Shown piece by piece: positions 45,017-53,596 of a stretch of 64,000 nt of DNA. Location: assembly GCF_004337505.1 (NCBI RefSeq), contig NZ_SJZI01000002.1, positions 228,379 to 292,378 of the forward strand, read 5' to 3'. Origin of the DNA: Flaviaestuariibacter flavus. GTDB taxonomy: Bacteria; Bacteroidota; Bacteroidia; Chitinophagales; Chitinophagaceae. The translations under genes and the position numbers were made by a program. Each line of letters starts with the position of its first letter. Position 1 is the stretch's first letter. The notes below the pieces were generated by a model, which did not search any database, was not told the origin of the DNA, and saw only the letters and a program-made list of their open reading frames with translations.

Positions 45017-45868
45017 ATGTCTTTTCAACAAAAGCTTGCCCTTACGTTAATACGCAACAAGCTGCGCCTGCTCAACCTGGTTTCGCCGAAGGCGGCGGCC
45101 GCGTCAGCCTTTCGCCTTTTCACCACGCCGCAATACCGGAATACGAAAGACCTCACCGACATTTTCCTGAAGGCCGAGCAACTCAATTTTGACTTCCAGG
45201 AATTCCGGATCCAGGGCTATCGCTGGGGCGCCGGAGCGCCGCGTACGGCGCTCATTCTGCATGGATTTGAATCGGGAATCGTCAACTTTGGCCAATATGT
45301 GCAACCGTTGCTCGACCGGGGTTTTTGCGTGCTTGGCTTCGATGCGCCGGCGCACGGCCGGAGCAGCGGGCAGCGGATGAACGTGCGCATTTATATGCAA
45401 TTCATAGAAGCGATCCGCAGGCGCTTCGGGCCGGTAACGCGATTCATGGGGCATTCGCTCGGCGGGCTGTCGCTCTGCCTCGCGCTGGAAGAACAGGGCG
45501 GCTACGAAGACGCGCGGGCGGTGCTCATCGCACCGGCTACCGAAACCCGCACGGCGATCGATTATTATTTCCGCTACCTCCGGCTGCCCGCTTCGATGCG
45601 GGCGCCCTTTGACGCCCTTATCGGCGAACGCGGCGGTAAACCGCCCGAGTGGTTCTCGGTAGCCCGTGCCCTCCCGGCCATGCGGCTGCCGGTGCTGTGG
45701 ATCCACGACGAAGACGACGACCTCACACCGCTTTCCGATGTGGAGCCGCTGCGTCGCAAAAACCTGCCGCATATCCATTTTTATATCACAAAAGGCCTCG
45801 GGCACCGCCGCATCTACCGCGATCCGGAAGTGGTGGCGCGCGTGGTGGAGTTCCTGGCTTCGGAATAA
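45017..45868 (+). CDS. Alpha/beta hydrolase
   Basis: 283 residues from ATG 45017 (MSFQQKLALTLIRNKLRL). An upstream ATG at 44921 would translate the repeat array. The oxyanion strand is TALILHGFESGIVNFGQY, the nucleophile elbow FMGHSLGGLS (Ser ~144), and the acid/His region includes WIHDEDDDLTPLSD and KGLGHRRIYRD. The N-terminal ~60 residues form an extra helical segment. Likely a carboxylesterase or thioesterase. No secretion signal. Substrate unknown. Confidence 0.9.
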   Translation: MSFQQKLALTLIRNKLRLLNLVSPKAAAASAFRLFTTPQYRNTKDLTDIFLKAEQLNFDFQEFRIQGYRWGAGAPRTALILHGFESGIVNFGQYVQPLLDRGFCVLGFDAPAHGRSSGQRMNVRIYMQFIEAIRRRFGPVTRFMGHSLGGLSLCLALEEQGGYEDARAVLIAPATETRTAIDYYFRYLRLPASMRAPFDALIGERGGKPPEWFSVARALPAMRLPVLWIHDEDDDLTPLSDVEPLRRKNLPHIHFYITKGLGHRRIYRDPEVVARVVEFLASE

Positions 45869-45962
45869 GGTTCTAAGTTTCTGAGGTTGGTTCATAGTCC
45901 AGTGATTTTTCGATTTCAGTTCCCGAACTTTAGAACCTTAGAACCTCAGAACCCTAGAACCT
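45869..45962. repeat. Inverted pair of 8-nt tandem arrays, word TAGAACCT
   Basis: The first array, 45869-45892, starts at the base after the hydrolase stop and holds three units of the complementary word (GGTTCTAA-like). The second, 45931-45962, holds four units of TAGAACCT. They can fold on each other. The second ends 20 nt before the SGNH start at 45983. Confidence 0.75.
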
Positions 45963-45982
45963 TTTCAAAGTACATTTATCCC

Positions 45983-46600
45983 ATGGAGAAGCTCTATACC
46001 TACCTGGCCCTCGGCGATTCCTATACGATTGGCGAAGCGGTGCCGCTGCCCGCCTCTTTCCCCTACCAGGCCGTGCAGGCGCTGCGCCGCGAAAAGGTAC
46101 ACCTGGCGCCGCCGGAAGTGATTGCGAAAACAGGCTGGACCACCGATGAACTGACCAGTGCCCTCGAGGGTTATACCTTTTTAAAAAGTTATGATTTCGT
46201 AAGTCTCCTCATAGGCGTCAACAACCAGTACCGGGGCCGGACCGTGGAGGCCTATACCCCGGAGTGTGCCGCCTTGCTGGAGCGGGCGGTGGCGCTCGCC
46301 CATGGAAAGGCACAGCATGTTTTCGTGCTTTCCATCCCCGACTACGGCGTCTCGCCTTTTGCAAAGGAAAAGGGCCTCGACCCCGAAAAGATCGCCGCGG
46401 AGGTCGACCAGTTCAATGCCGCGGCGCGGGCCCTGGCCGCGCAATACGGCACACATTATATAGATATCACTGAGGGCTCGCGCGAAGCGGCTTTTGATCC
46501 CTCGCTCCTGGCCGTCGACGGTCTCCATCCCTCCGAAAAAGAGTATGTGCGTTGGGCGGCCAAGCTCGCACTGGCGATGCGGCTCGAGATGAATCCCTGA
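45983..46600 (+). CDS. SGNH/GDSL-type hydrolase
   Basis: 205 residues from ATG 45983 (MEKLYTYLALGDSYTIGEAV). A longer frame from 45887 would translate the repeat array. Block I is ALGDSYT (Ser13), the block III Asn is in LIGVNNQYRG (~80), and block V is DGLHPSEKEY (Asp/His ~184-187). Lipase/esterase activity on small acyl or acetyl groups is likely. No signal peptide, so cytoplasmic. It follows the alpha/beta hydrolase with 114 nt between. Confidence 0.92.
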   Translation: MEKLYTYLALGDSYTIGEAVPLPASFPYQAVQALRREKVHLAPPEVIAKTGWTTDELTSALEGYTFLKSYDFVSLLIGVNNQYRGRTVEAYTPECAALLERAVALAHGKAQHVFVLSIPDYGVSPFAKEKGLDPEKIAAEVDQFNAAARALAAQYGTHYIDITEGSREAAFDPSLLAVDGLHPSEKEYVRWAAKLALAMRLEMNP

Positions 46601-46700
46601 GCCGGAATCCCGGGTACTTCCACCCGATCCGGCCGGTCCGCTACCGGGCTCAAAAAGATGAGCTAAATGAAAATGTCCTAATCTTGCCGTAAAATTGCCG

Positions 46701-46721
46701 TTACGCCCGCTTCGGGCGTAA
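46701..46721 (+). promoter_or_regulatory. Stem-loop in the topA leader
   Basis: A perfect 9-bp stem TTACGCCCG/CGGGCGTAA with a CTT loop ends 15 nt before the topA ATG (46737). A TAATCTTG box at about 46678 lies upstream, so the hairpin would be in the 5' leader. It could also be the terminator of the SGNH gene, but no T run follows. Confidence 0.4.
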
Positions 46722-46736
46722 CCTATTTATGACCTT

Positions 46737-49328
46737 ATGGCGAAGAACCTATTGATCGTAGAGTCCCCCGCGAAAGCGAAGACCATCGAGAAGATCCTGG
46801 GAAAGGACTTCGAGGTGAAGAGCTGCTATGGCCATATCCGCGACCTGGAAAAGGGCGATATGGGCATCGATGTGCAGAATGGATTCCGCCCCCACTATAA
46901 AGTTTCCGACGATAAACAGAAAGTGGTCAGCGAGCTAAAATCCCTGGCGCGGAAGAGCGGCGAAGTATGGCTCGCGACGGATGAGGACCGCGAAGGAGAG
47001 GCGATTTCCTGGCACCTGTGCGAGGTGCTCGGCCTCGACCCGCGGACCACGAAACGCATTGTCTTCCACGAAATCACCAAGCCGGCAATCCTCAACGCCG
47101 TGCAGCATCCGCGCACGGTGAACATGGACCTGGTGAATGCCCAGCAGGCCCGCCGCGTGCTCGACCGGATCGTGGGCTTCGAGCTGAGCCCGGTGCTGTG
47201 GCGCAAGATGAGCATGAAGAACAACCTCTCCGCCGGACGCGTACAGAGTGTTGCCGTGCGCATCATCGTGGAGCGCGAACGCGAGATCAACGCATTCAAT
47301 GTGCAGAGCTCCTTCAAGGTGGAAGCACACTTCACGGCCAACGATGCCGGCGGCCGCCCGGTGACCTTCAAAGCAGAAGGCGCCAAATTCGGAAAGGCCG
47401 AAGACGCCGAAGCCTTCCTGCAAAGCTGTATGGGCGCCACCTACCAGGTGAAAGACATCCAGGTAAAGCCGACGCGCCGCTCCCCTGCTGCGCCTTTCAC
47501 TACGTCGACGCTGCAACAGGAAGCAAGCCGCAAGCTGGGCTACGGTGTTGCCCGCACGATGCTGCTGGCGCAGAAGCTTTATGAAAACGGTCACATTACC
47601 TATATGCGTACCGACAGCGTCAACCTGAGCGACACGGCCCGCAGCGATATCCAAAAGACCGTCACCGGAATGTGGGGCGACCGCTACCACCAGCCGCGAC
47701 GATTTAAAAATAAAAATGAGTCGGCCCAGGAAGCGCACGAAGCGATCCGTCCGACTTATATGCAAACAACCACCATCGACGATCCCGATACCCGCCGCCT
47801 CTATGAGCTGATCTGGAAGCGCACGATGGCTTCGCAGATGGCCGACGCCGAACTGGAAAAGACCATCGCCAAAATCGGCGTATCCACCAACGGTGCTGAA
47901 TTGCAGGCCGAAGGCGAGGTGATGAAGTTCGAAGGCTTTATGAAGGTGTACCGCGAGAGCTCCGACGACGAGGAGGAAGGCGAAGGTACCCAGGAAGGCA
48001 TGCTTCCGCCGCTTACGGTGGGCCAGCAGCTTCCGCTGAAAGAAATGAGCGCCATCGAGCGCTTCACCCGCCCGCAGCCGCGTTACACGGAAGCTTCGCT
48101 GGTGAAAAAGCTCGAAGAGCTCGGCATCGGCCGTCCTTCTACCTATGCACCTACGATCTCTACGATCCTGAAGCGGGGCTACGTGGAAAAGCGCGACAAG
48201 GAAGGCATCCGCCGCGAGTTTCGCGTGCTGACGCTCCGCGACGATAACATCACCCGGAAGACCGACAGTGAAAATACGGGTGCCGAAAAGCAGAAGCTTT
48301 TCCCGACCGATCTCGGCATGGTCGTCACCGACTTTCTGAAGCAGTACTTCCAGGACATCATGGACTATGGCTTCACCGCGCGCATCGAAGAGGAGTTCGA
48401 CGAAGTGGCCAACGGAAAGCTTGTCTGGAACAAGATGATCGGGGAATTCTATAATCCCTTCAAGCAGGAGGTACAGAAGACGATCGAAACGGCCGAGCGT
48501 ATATCGGGCGAGCGCGACCTGGGTGCCGACCCGGCCACGGGCAAGCCGATCATCGCCCGGATGGGCCGCTTTGGCCCGATGGTGCAGGTCGGCAAGACCG
48601 ATGATGAGGAAAAGCCGCGCTATGCCAAGCTGAAGCCCAATCAAAGCATCGAAACGATATCGCTCAACGAGGCGCTCGAGCTCTTCCAGCTCCCGAAAAC
48701 ACTCGGCGAATACCAGGGCCAGGAAGTGTCGGTCAACAGCGGCCGCTTCGGTCCCTACGTAAAATTCGGCGAGCAGTTTGTTTCCATCCCGCGCGGCACC
48801 GACCCCATGGATGTTGATCTGGACACAGCAATCGCCCTCATCACGCAAAAGCAGGAGGCCGATGCCCCGATCGCGTTTTTCCAGGAGCAGCCGGTCACGA
48901 AGGGTAAAGGCCGTTTCGGGCCCTTCCTTAAGTGGGGCGACCTCTACATCAACGTGCCGAAGGCCTATGATTTCGATAACCTCACCCAGCACGATGTGAA
49001 CGAACTGATTTCCAAAAAGCTGGAAAAAGAATCGAACCGGTACATCCAGCAATGGCCCGCCGAGAAGATCACGATCGAGAACGGCCGCTGGGGTCCCTTT
49101 ATCCGCTTTGGCAAGAAAATGCTCAAGCTGGGCCGCGGTCCGGAAGGCGAAAAGCTCACCCCGGAGCAGGCGGCGGTGCTTCCGCTTGACTCGGTTAAGA
49201 AAATGATCGAGGACCAGGTGCCGGGTGCTTTTGACAAGAAGGTGAAGGCTGCCGCTTCTAAGGCTCCGGCGAAAAAAGCCGCGCCCAAAAAGGCTGCCGC
49301 AAAAAAGGCCGCACCGAAAAAGAAGTAG
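46737..49328 (+). CDS. topA: DNA topoisomerase I
   Basis: 863 residues. The Toprim domain starts LLIVESPAKAKTIEKILG (catalytic Glu8) with ATDEDREGEAISWH (~80). The strand-passage Tyr is in ITYMRTDSVNLS (~290). EEIGIGRPSTYAPTI-like sequence (GIGRPSTYAPTIST ~462) follows. The C-terminal half holds TopA repeat domains with GRFGPYVKFG, GRFGPFLKWG and GRWGPFIRFG. The last ~30 residues are a Lys/Ala/Pro tail (AASKAPAKKAAPKK onward), like a histone H1 tail. It relaxes negative supercoils. The zinc-finger type repeats of E. coli TopA are replaced by the Gly-Arg-Phe repeats. Confidence 0.97.
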   Translation: MAKNLLIVESPAKAKTIEKILGKDFEVKSCYGHIRDLEKGDMGIDVQNGFRPHYKVSDDKQKVVSELKSLARKSGEVWLATDEDREGEAISWHLCEVLGLDPRTTKRIVFHEITKPAILNAVQHPRTVNMDLVNAQQARRVLDRIVGFELSPVLWRKMSMKNNLSAGRVQSVAVRIIVEREREINAFNVQSSFKVEAHFTANDAGGRPVTFKAEGAKFGKAEDAEAFLQSCMGATYQVKDIQVKPTRRSPAAPFTTSTLQQEASRKLGYGVARTMLLAQKLYENGHITYMRTDSVNLSDTARSDIQKTVTGMWGDRYHQPRRFKNKNESAQEAHEAIRPTYMQTTTIDDPDTRRLYELIWKRTMASQMADAELEKTIAKIGVSTNGAELQAEGEVMKFEGFMKVYRESSDDEEEGEGTQEGMLPPLTVGQQLPLKEMSAIERFTRPQPRYTEASLVKKLEELGIGRPSTYAPTISTILKRGYVEKRDKEGIRREFRVLTLRDDNITRKTDSENTGAEKQKLFPTDLGMVVTDFLKQYFQDIMDYGFTARIEEEFDEVANGKLVWNKMIGEFYNPFKQEVQKTIETAERISGERDLGADPATGKPIIARMGRFGPMVQVGKTDDEEKPRYAKLKPNQSIETISLNEALELFQLPKTLGEYQGQEVSVNSGRFGPYVKFGEQFVSIPRGTDPMDVDLDTAIALITQKQEADAPIAFFQEQPVTKGKGRFGPFLKWGDLYINVPKAYDFDNLTQHDVNELISKKLEKESNRYIQQWPAEKITIENGRWGPFIRFGKKMLKLGRGPEGEKLTPEQAAVLPLDSVKKMIEDQVPGAFDKKVKAAASKAPAKKAAPKKAAAKKAAPKKK

Positions 49329-49351
49329 TCCGAGCGATGCAACGAATACCG

Positions 49352-49378
49352 GAGACGCCCCTGGGCGTCTCTTTTTTT
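49352..49378 (+). terminator. Intrinsic terminator after topA
   Basis: GAGACGCC pairs with GGCGTCTC across a 4-nt loop and is followed by seven T residues. Confidence 0.85.
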
Positions 49379-49473
49379 GCCGTGGATAATATTTTAAGCA
49401 GTGCTATGCGTCCGCGGGTTAAAATTGCACGCATACCGGCTCTGCTTGGTACTATATTGGAAGGTAATCAACT

Positions 49474-50340
49474 ATGGAACAAACGAAGGAGATCGACGCC
49501 CTGCTGCACCTCATCGACGACCCCGACGAAGAGGTCTTTGGTGCCGTGTCGTTGCGGATCGTGGAGTTTGGAAGGCAGATCGTTCCCAACCTGGAAAACC
49601 TCTGGGAAAACACGATCAGCGAAAAGGTTCAGGAGCGCATCGAGGTGTTGATCCACCGCCTTCATTTCAACGACCTGCACGAAGACTTCCGGCAATGGTC
49701 GCTGGCGGGTCATCACGACCTGATGGTGGGCGCGCTGCTGGCTGCAAAATTCCAGTACCCGGAGCTCACCACCGCTCCCATCGTGCAGGAGGTAGAGAAG
49801 TTGCGCCGCAACATCTGGCTCGAGCTCAATAACTACCTGACGCCGCTGGAGCAGGTGCGGATCGTCACCGGCATCCTCTATGGCTATTACGGCCTCAAAG
49901 GCGTGGAAACGGCTTATACCGATGTGAACGATTTCCTGCTGCACAAAGCGCTCGAGGGGCGCCGCGGCAACCAGGTAGCCAATGGCCTGCTTTACCTGAT
50001 CCTGTGCGAGCTGCTCGATATCCCGGTGCGCGCCATCGGCGTGCCGCGCCAATTCATCCTCGCATACTTCAAGCCGGGTTACAGCACCGAAGACGGAAAC
50101 GAGCCGGTTTCGAAAATTGAATTCTTCATCGACCCGGCTTCCGGGATGGTGTTCACCCACAAAGACCTCGAGCTCTATTTCAAGCGCATCCAGGTTCCGG
50201 CCGTCGCGTCTTATTTCCGTCCCTTCAGCAACAAGAAAGTCATCCAGCACCTGCTGATCGAAATGAGCAAATGCTTCGATAACGAGAAAGACTTTTTTAA
50301 GAAAGACGAACTGAACGGGCTTGCCGACCTGTTGGATTGA
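49474..50340 (+). CDS. SirB1/transglutaminase-like family protein
   Basis: 288 residues. The N-terminal part (~1-95) is helical with HEAT-like character (DDPDEEVFGAVSLRIVEFG). The C-terminal transglutaminase-like domain shows LTPLEQVRIVTGILYGYYG, EGRRGNQVANGLLYLILCELLDIPVRAIGVPRQFIL and FIDPASGMVFT. In many UPF0162/SirB1 proteins the canonical Cys is missing. Here the Cys in LILCELL does not lie in the usual active-site context, so enzyme activity is doubtful. Not exported. Probably co-transcribed with csaA (29 nt gap). Confidence 0.88.
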   Translation: MEQTKEIDALLHLIDDPDEEVFGAVSLRIVEFGRQIVPNLENLWENTISEKVQERIEVLIHRLHFNDLHEDFRQWSLAGHHDLMVGALLAAKFQYPELTTAPIVQEVEKLRRNIWLELNNYLTPLEQVRIVTGILYGYYGLKGVETAYTDVNDFLLHKALEGRRGNQVANGLLYLILCELLDIPVRAIGVPRQFILAYFKPGYSTEDGNEPVSKIEFFIDPASGMVFTHKDLELYFKRIQVPAVASYFRPFSNKKVIQHLLIEMSKCFDNEKDFFKKDELNGLADLLD

Positions 50341-50369
50341 CGACGTTCCGAAATTACCTTTAGGTCCTT

Positions 50370-50708
50370 ATGGACTTCATCACCTGGCAAGACTTTGAAA
50401 AGGTTGATATCCGCACCGGCACGATCGTTTCCGCGGAAAACTTCGAAGGCGCACGTAAACCGGCTTACAAGCTGCAGATCGATTTCGGTCCTGAGCTCGG
50501 TGTAAAGCGCTCCAGCGCGCAGATAACCACGCATTATACACCCCTTGAACTGATCGGAACCCAGGTGGTTGCGGTGGTGAACTTTCCGCCGAAACAGATC
50601 GCCAACTTTTTCAGCGAATGCCTGGTGCTGGGCGTGTACGATGAAGACGGCGCGGTAGTGCTGCTGCAGCCCCGCAGGCAATTATCCAACGGGTTAAAAA
50701 TAGGCTGA
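50370..50708 (+). CDS. CsaA-like tRNA-binding protein
   Basis: 112 residues, a single OB-fold tRNA-binding domain (EMAP/Trbp111 type). FEKVDIRTGTIVSAENFEGARKPAYKLQIDFG spans the family signature, followed by SSAQITTHYTPLELIGTQVVAVVNFPPKQI. The ending VLLQPRRQLSNGLKIG is characteristic. It binds tRNA or acts as an export-linked chaperone in Bacillus. A near-consensus TACCTTTA lies 7 nt before the ATG. Its stop overlaps the ogt start by one base (TGATG). Confidence 0.93.
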   Translation: MDFITWQDFEKVDIRTGTIVSAENFEGARKPAYKLQIDFGPELGVKRSSAQITTHYTPLELIGTQVVAVVNFPPKQIANFFSECLVLGVYDEDGAVVLLQPRRQLSNGLKIG

Positions 50709-51181
50709 TGAAATGCTGTTTCCACTCCCCCGTCGGTTATGTACACCTTCATGAGGAGGAGGGCCACATTGTTACGATACACCTCGACGATGCCCCGCTC
50801 GATGACAGTGATGATTCGGTGGTGATGCGCTCCTGCCGCTTGCAGCTCGGGGAATATTTCGCCGGCACACGTCGTCATTTTGACTTCCCGATGCGCCAGG
50901 ATGGCACAGGCTTTCAGCAACGCGTCTGGGAAGCGCTCTGTACCATTCCTTTCGGGAAGACTACATCCTACCGCGACCTTTCAAAACAGCTGGGCGACGT
51001 AAAAGCGATCCGTGCCGTGGGCACGGCAAACGGGCGCAACCGGCTGGCGATCGTCGTGCCCTGCCACCGCGTTATCGGCTCCGATCAGTCGCTTACCGGC
51101 TATGCGGGCGGCCTGCACCGCAAACGCTGGCTGCTGGAGCATGAGGCCAGGTTTGCCACCGGGGTGCAAACGCTTTTCTGA
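50708..51181 (+). CDS. ogt: Methylated-DNA--protein-cysteine methyltransferase
   Basis: 157 residues. The acceptor is Cys119 in IVVPCHRVIG, with the helix-turn-helix FQQRVWEALCTIPFGKTTSYRDLS (~69-92) that reads the minor groove. GYAGGLHRKRWLLEHE closes the domain. It repairs O6-alkylguanine irreversibly. An N-terminal Ada-like sensor domain is absent, so it is the Ogt type. Translation is probably coupled to csaA by the TGATG overlap. Confidence 0.95.
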   Translation: MKCCFHSPVGYVHLHEEEGHIVTIHLDDAPLDDSDDSVVMRSCRLQLGEYFAGTRRHFDFPMRQDGTGFQQRVWEALCTIPFGKTTSYRDLSKQLGDVKAIRAVGTANGRNRLAIVVPCHRVIGSDQSLTGYAGGLHRKRWLLEHEARFATGVQTLF

Positions 51182-51202
51182 GAAATGTTCACCTGCAACC
51201 AT

Positions 51203-51233
51203 GCAAAAGGCGTCGCAGTGCGACGCCTTTTGC
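51203..51233. terminator. Bidirectional terminator between ogt and cdd
   Basis: GCAAAAGGCGTCGC pairs perfectly with 51220-51233 across an AGT loop. It serves the convergent ogt and cdd genes. Confidence 0.8.
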
Positions 51234-51252
51234 GATATCACAGCTGTAACTC

Positions 51253-51738
51253 TTAACGCAGTTCCTCGCTCGTAAAGGCAAGCGGCAGCAGCGCCTTGGC
51301 ATTGTCGATAACATATACCGGGCCGGTCATTCCGCCAAGAATCAACTTGATGGGATGCCCCAGGCGGCTTTCGAATTCCTGGAGCGACTGGCGGCAAATG
51401 CCGCAGGGCGAGATCGGGTGGTCGGAAGCATGACCTTCTCCCTTGTAAGAAATCGCCATGACATCCACCGGCACCCGGGGAAATACGGACGATGCAGAGG
51501 CCAGCAGCACGCGCTCCGCGCAAAGACCTACGGGAAAGGAAGCGTTTTCCTGGTTAGAGCCGGTGATGATCTCCCCATTGACGAGGCGCGCAACGGCGCC
51601 GACCTGGAAATGCGAGTAAGGTGCATACGCATTGGCCGTTACTTCGCGGGCTTCATTGAGGAGCCACTGCTCCTGCTCGGGAAGCTCTTCGATGCTGTCG
51701 TATACTTTGTAATTGAATTCGAATTTTGTTTCTTTCAT
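51253..51738 (-). CDS. cdd: Cytidine deaminase
   Basis: 161 residues from ATG 51738 (MKETKFEFNYKVYDSIEE). An upstream ATG at 51777 is possible. Zinc ligands are Cys73 (with Glu75 as proton shuttle, GLCAERVLL), Cys112 and Cys115 (PCGICRQ). SHFQVGAV and NQENASFPVG line the nucleoside pocket. It deaminates cytidine/deoxycytidine in pyrimidine salvage. The gene is single, with a long upstream repeat zone. Confidence 0.95.
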   Translation of the reverse strand: MKETKFEFNYKVYDSIEELPEQEQWLLNEAREVTANAYAPYSHFQVGAVARLVNGEIITGSNQENASFPVGLCAERVLLASASSVFPRVPVDVMAISYKGEGHASDHPISPCGICRQSLQEFESRLGHPIKLILGGMTGPVYVIDNAKALLPLAFTSEELR

Positions 51739-51835
51739 CTTTCTGTCTTTGGTTTTTCCGAAAACATTCTTGTTCACTTACGGAGACAAAAATGCCCTCC
51801 GGTTCCCGGAAGGCAGTTAAAAATACGATATCTCG

Positions 51836-51944
51836 CGCAGAAACCGCCGAAATCACGGAAGTTATTTTATGGTACCCAAGTCAGAAGCCCCGCGATGCGG
51901 GGCTTCTGAATATTCATTTCCGCGTTTTCCGCGTTTTCTGCGTG
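51836..51944. repeat. Inverted pair of 9-nt tandem arrays around a hairpin, words CGCMGAAAY and TTCCGCGTT
   Basis: Array one, 51836-51862, is three 9-nt units. Array two, 51918-51944, is three units of TTCCGCGTT on the opposite strand, ending 2 nt from the lepB stop (51947-51949). A perfect hairpin (51881-51909) lies between them. The word is shared with 27110 and 30609. The gap 51739-51946 holds no gene. Confidence 0.7.
51881..51909 (-). terminator. Hairpin after lepB, probable terminator
   Basis: TCAGAAGCCCCGC pairs perfectly with 51897-51909 across a GAT loop. The same GCGATGC apex occurs in the glgC terminator. Confidence 0.65.
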
Positions 51945-51946
51945 CC

Positions 51947-53497
51947 TTATTTAACGATGCGGAACAGGCGGTTCCAGCGCGGTCCCTTGTCGTAGGAGAA
52001 CCAGATCATCCAGGCCTTGCCCACGATGCGATCTTCCGGCACGAAGCCCCAGAAGCGGCTATCCTGCGAGCCATGACGATTGTCGCCCATCATCCAGTAA
52101 TAGTCCATCTTGAATGTATACGAAGTCGTTTCCTTTCCATTGAGGAAGAAGCGGCCGTCTTTCTGGTAAAACTCGTTGCCTTCGTAGGTGCGGATCGCGC
52201 GCTCGTACAGGGGATAATTATCCGGTGTCAGGGTGAGCGTCGCGCCTTTTTTCGGGATCCAGACCGGTCCGTAAAAATCGATGGTCCACTTGCGGTTCTT
52301 GTCGTACGGGAACAGCACCATGCCCCAGTAGCTGGAGTCGGTTGTTGCCGGCGATTCCAGCATCGGGCGGAACTGGCGTACCACACCGTCTTTCTGCATC
52401 GCCTCCAGGCCACGGTTCGTCAGCATCATCTCGAAGGTGTTGTTGCCGCGTGGAGTCACCTGCTCGGCATTGGTGATGTCGAGGTCGTAGCGGTCGCGGG
52501 CCACCTTTTCGTCGAGTTGCTGGCCGTTCGTCTGAACAAGGTACTTGATCTGCGATTTCGGCGGAGCCTCCGACGGACGTCCATTGATAAACACCTGGCC
52601 GGCGCGCACTTCAAGCGTATCGCCGGCAACGCCCACGCAACGCTTGATGTAGTTGTCCGACTTGTCAACCGGGTGTACCACGATCGGGTATTGCTCCTGG
52701 TCGGCAAGAATGTACTGCGCATTTTTATTGCCGTTCTCGGCGGCGCGCTTTACATCGTAATAGGGTTGCTGCGACTGGAACTCCGGGTGATTGATCACCG
52801 TGTCGCCGGCGGGGAAGTTGAACACCACCACGTCGCCGCGCTTTACGGGCGAAGCAAACCAGCGCACGTAGGGCAGCTCGATGAGCGTGCTGTAAGAACG
52901 CTTGCTGCTACCCGGAAGATAGTTGTGCATGAAGGGAACCGAAAGCGGTGTATTGGGCAGCCGCGGTCCGTAGCTGAATTTGCTTACGAAGAGAAAGTCG
53001 TTGATCAGGAGCGTCTTTTCCATCGAACCGGATGGGATCGTGTAGGCTTCGAATACGAAAATGCGGATCAGCGTGGCCGCGACAATCGCGAATACGGCGG
53101 CATCCACCCACTCGCGCCAGCCCGGCTTGTGGTACATCTTGACGCCTTCGGGACCGATATAGCGCACGTGCTTCTCATTGGCCATGTACACCATGTAAGC
53201 GCCGCCGGTGACCGCGGTTGCAGCATGCGATGCAAAGCTGAAGCGGCCGTAAACCTTGACGAATTCGATGTAGATGCCGAGCGTGATGAACCATCCAACC
53301 ACCGGGAGCAGCTGCCAGAAAAACCAGTGCTTGCGCCGGTTCGCGATGTCGAGCATCACCCAGGTGTTGTACAGCGGCACCAGGCCTTTCCAGCCCGGCA
53401 CGCCGGCCTTCGGAAAGAGCTTGTATAGTCCCAGGGCGGGAAGCAGGAAGAGGAGTAAGGAAATGCCGTATACGATCAGTATCTGGTTCAATGACAT
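51947..53497 (-). CDS. lepB: Signal peptidase I, large Bacteroidota form
   Basis: 516 residues, about twice the usual bacterial enzyme, as is common in Bacteroidota. Three or more N-terminal hydrophobic segments (~5-25, ~58-80, ~130-150) precede the catalytic Ser158 in TIPSGSMEKT. The general-base Lys is in SPVKRGDVVVFNFP (~220). A long insert (~235-400) separates it from the C-terminal box MMGDNRHGSQDSRFWGFVP (~473). It cleaves Sec and Tat signal peptides at the inner membrane. A promoter box lies 21 nt upstream. Confidence 0.95.
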   Translation of the reverse strand: MSLNQILIVYGISLLLFLLPALGLYKLFPKAGVPGWKGLVPLYNTWVMLDIANRRKHWFFWQLLPVVGWFITLGIYIEFVKVYGRFSFASHAATAVTGGAYMVYMANEKHVRYIGPEGVKMYHKPGWREWVDAAVFAIVAATLIRIFVFEAYTIPSGSMEKTLLINDFLFVSKFSYGPRLPNTPLSVPFMHNYLPGSSKRSYSTLIELPYVRWFASPVKRGDVVVFNFPAGDTVINHPEFQSQQPYYDVKRAAENGNKNAQYILADQEQYPIVVHPVDKSDNYIKRCVGVAGDTLEVRAGQVFINGRPSEAPPKSQIKYLVQTNGQQLDEKVARDRYDLDITNAEQVTPRGNNTFEMMLTNRGLEAMQKDGVVRQFRPMLESPATTDSSYWGMVLFPYDKNRKWTIDFYGPVWIPKKGATLTLTPDNYPLYERAIRTYEGNEFYQKDGRFFLNGKETTSYTFKMDYYWMMGDNRHGSQDSRFWGFVPEDRIVGKAWMIWFSYDKGPRWNRLFRIVK

Positions 53498-53517
53498 CCG
53501 GTAGCCTTTAAAGCGAG

Positions 53518-53525
53518 CAAATTTA
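53518..53525 (-). promoter_or_regulatory. Candidate -7 box TAAATTTG for lepB
   Basis: A perfect TAnnTTTG box followed by C on the minus strand, 20 nt upstream of the lepB ATG. Confidence 0.5.
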
Positions 53526-53596
53526 TTATTTTATGTAGGTTGCGGGCCCGATATTACGCAAAGTTTTGCTAAATCAACCTTCATCGTGCGTGCCCT

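Noticed and set aside
36377..45962. Tandem word arrays considered as CRISPR or as coding microsatellites
   Set aside because: Units are 7-9 nt without spacers, lie outside genes, and no cas gene is present.
46935..49052. 705-codon open frame on the minus strand opposite topA
   Set aside because: It is antisense to a certain gene and its product has no recognisable domain. Similar long antisense frames lie opposite lepB (51869-53428), the barrel gene (24837-26471) and the GT2/DUF2520 genes (43052-44902). They follow from GC-rich codon use that avoids the codons complementary to stops.
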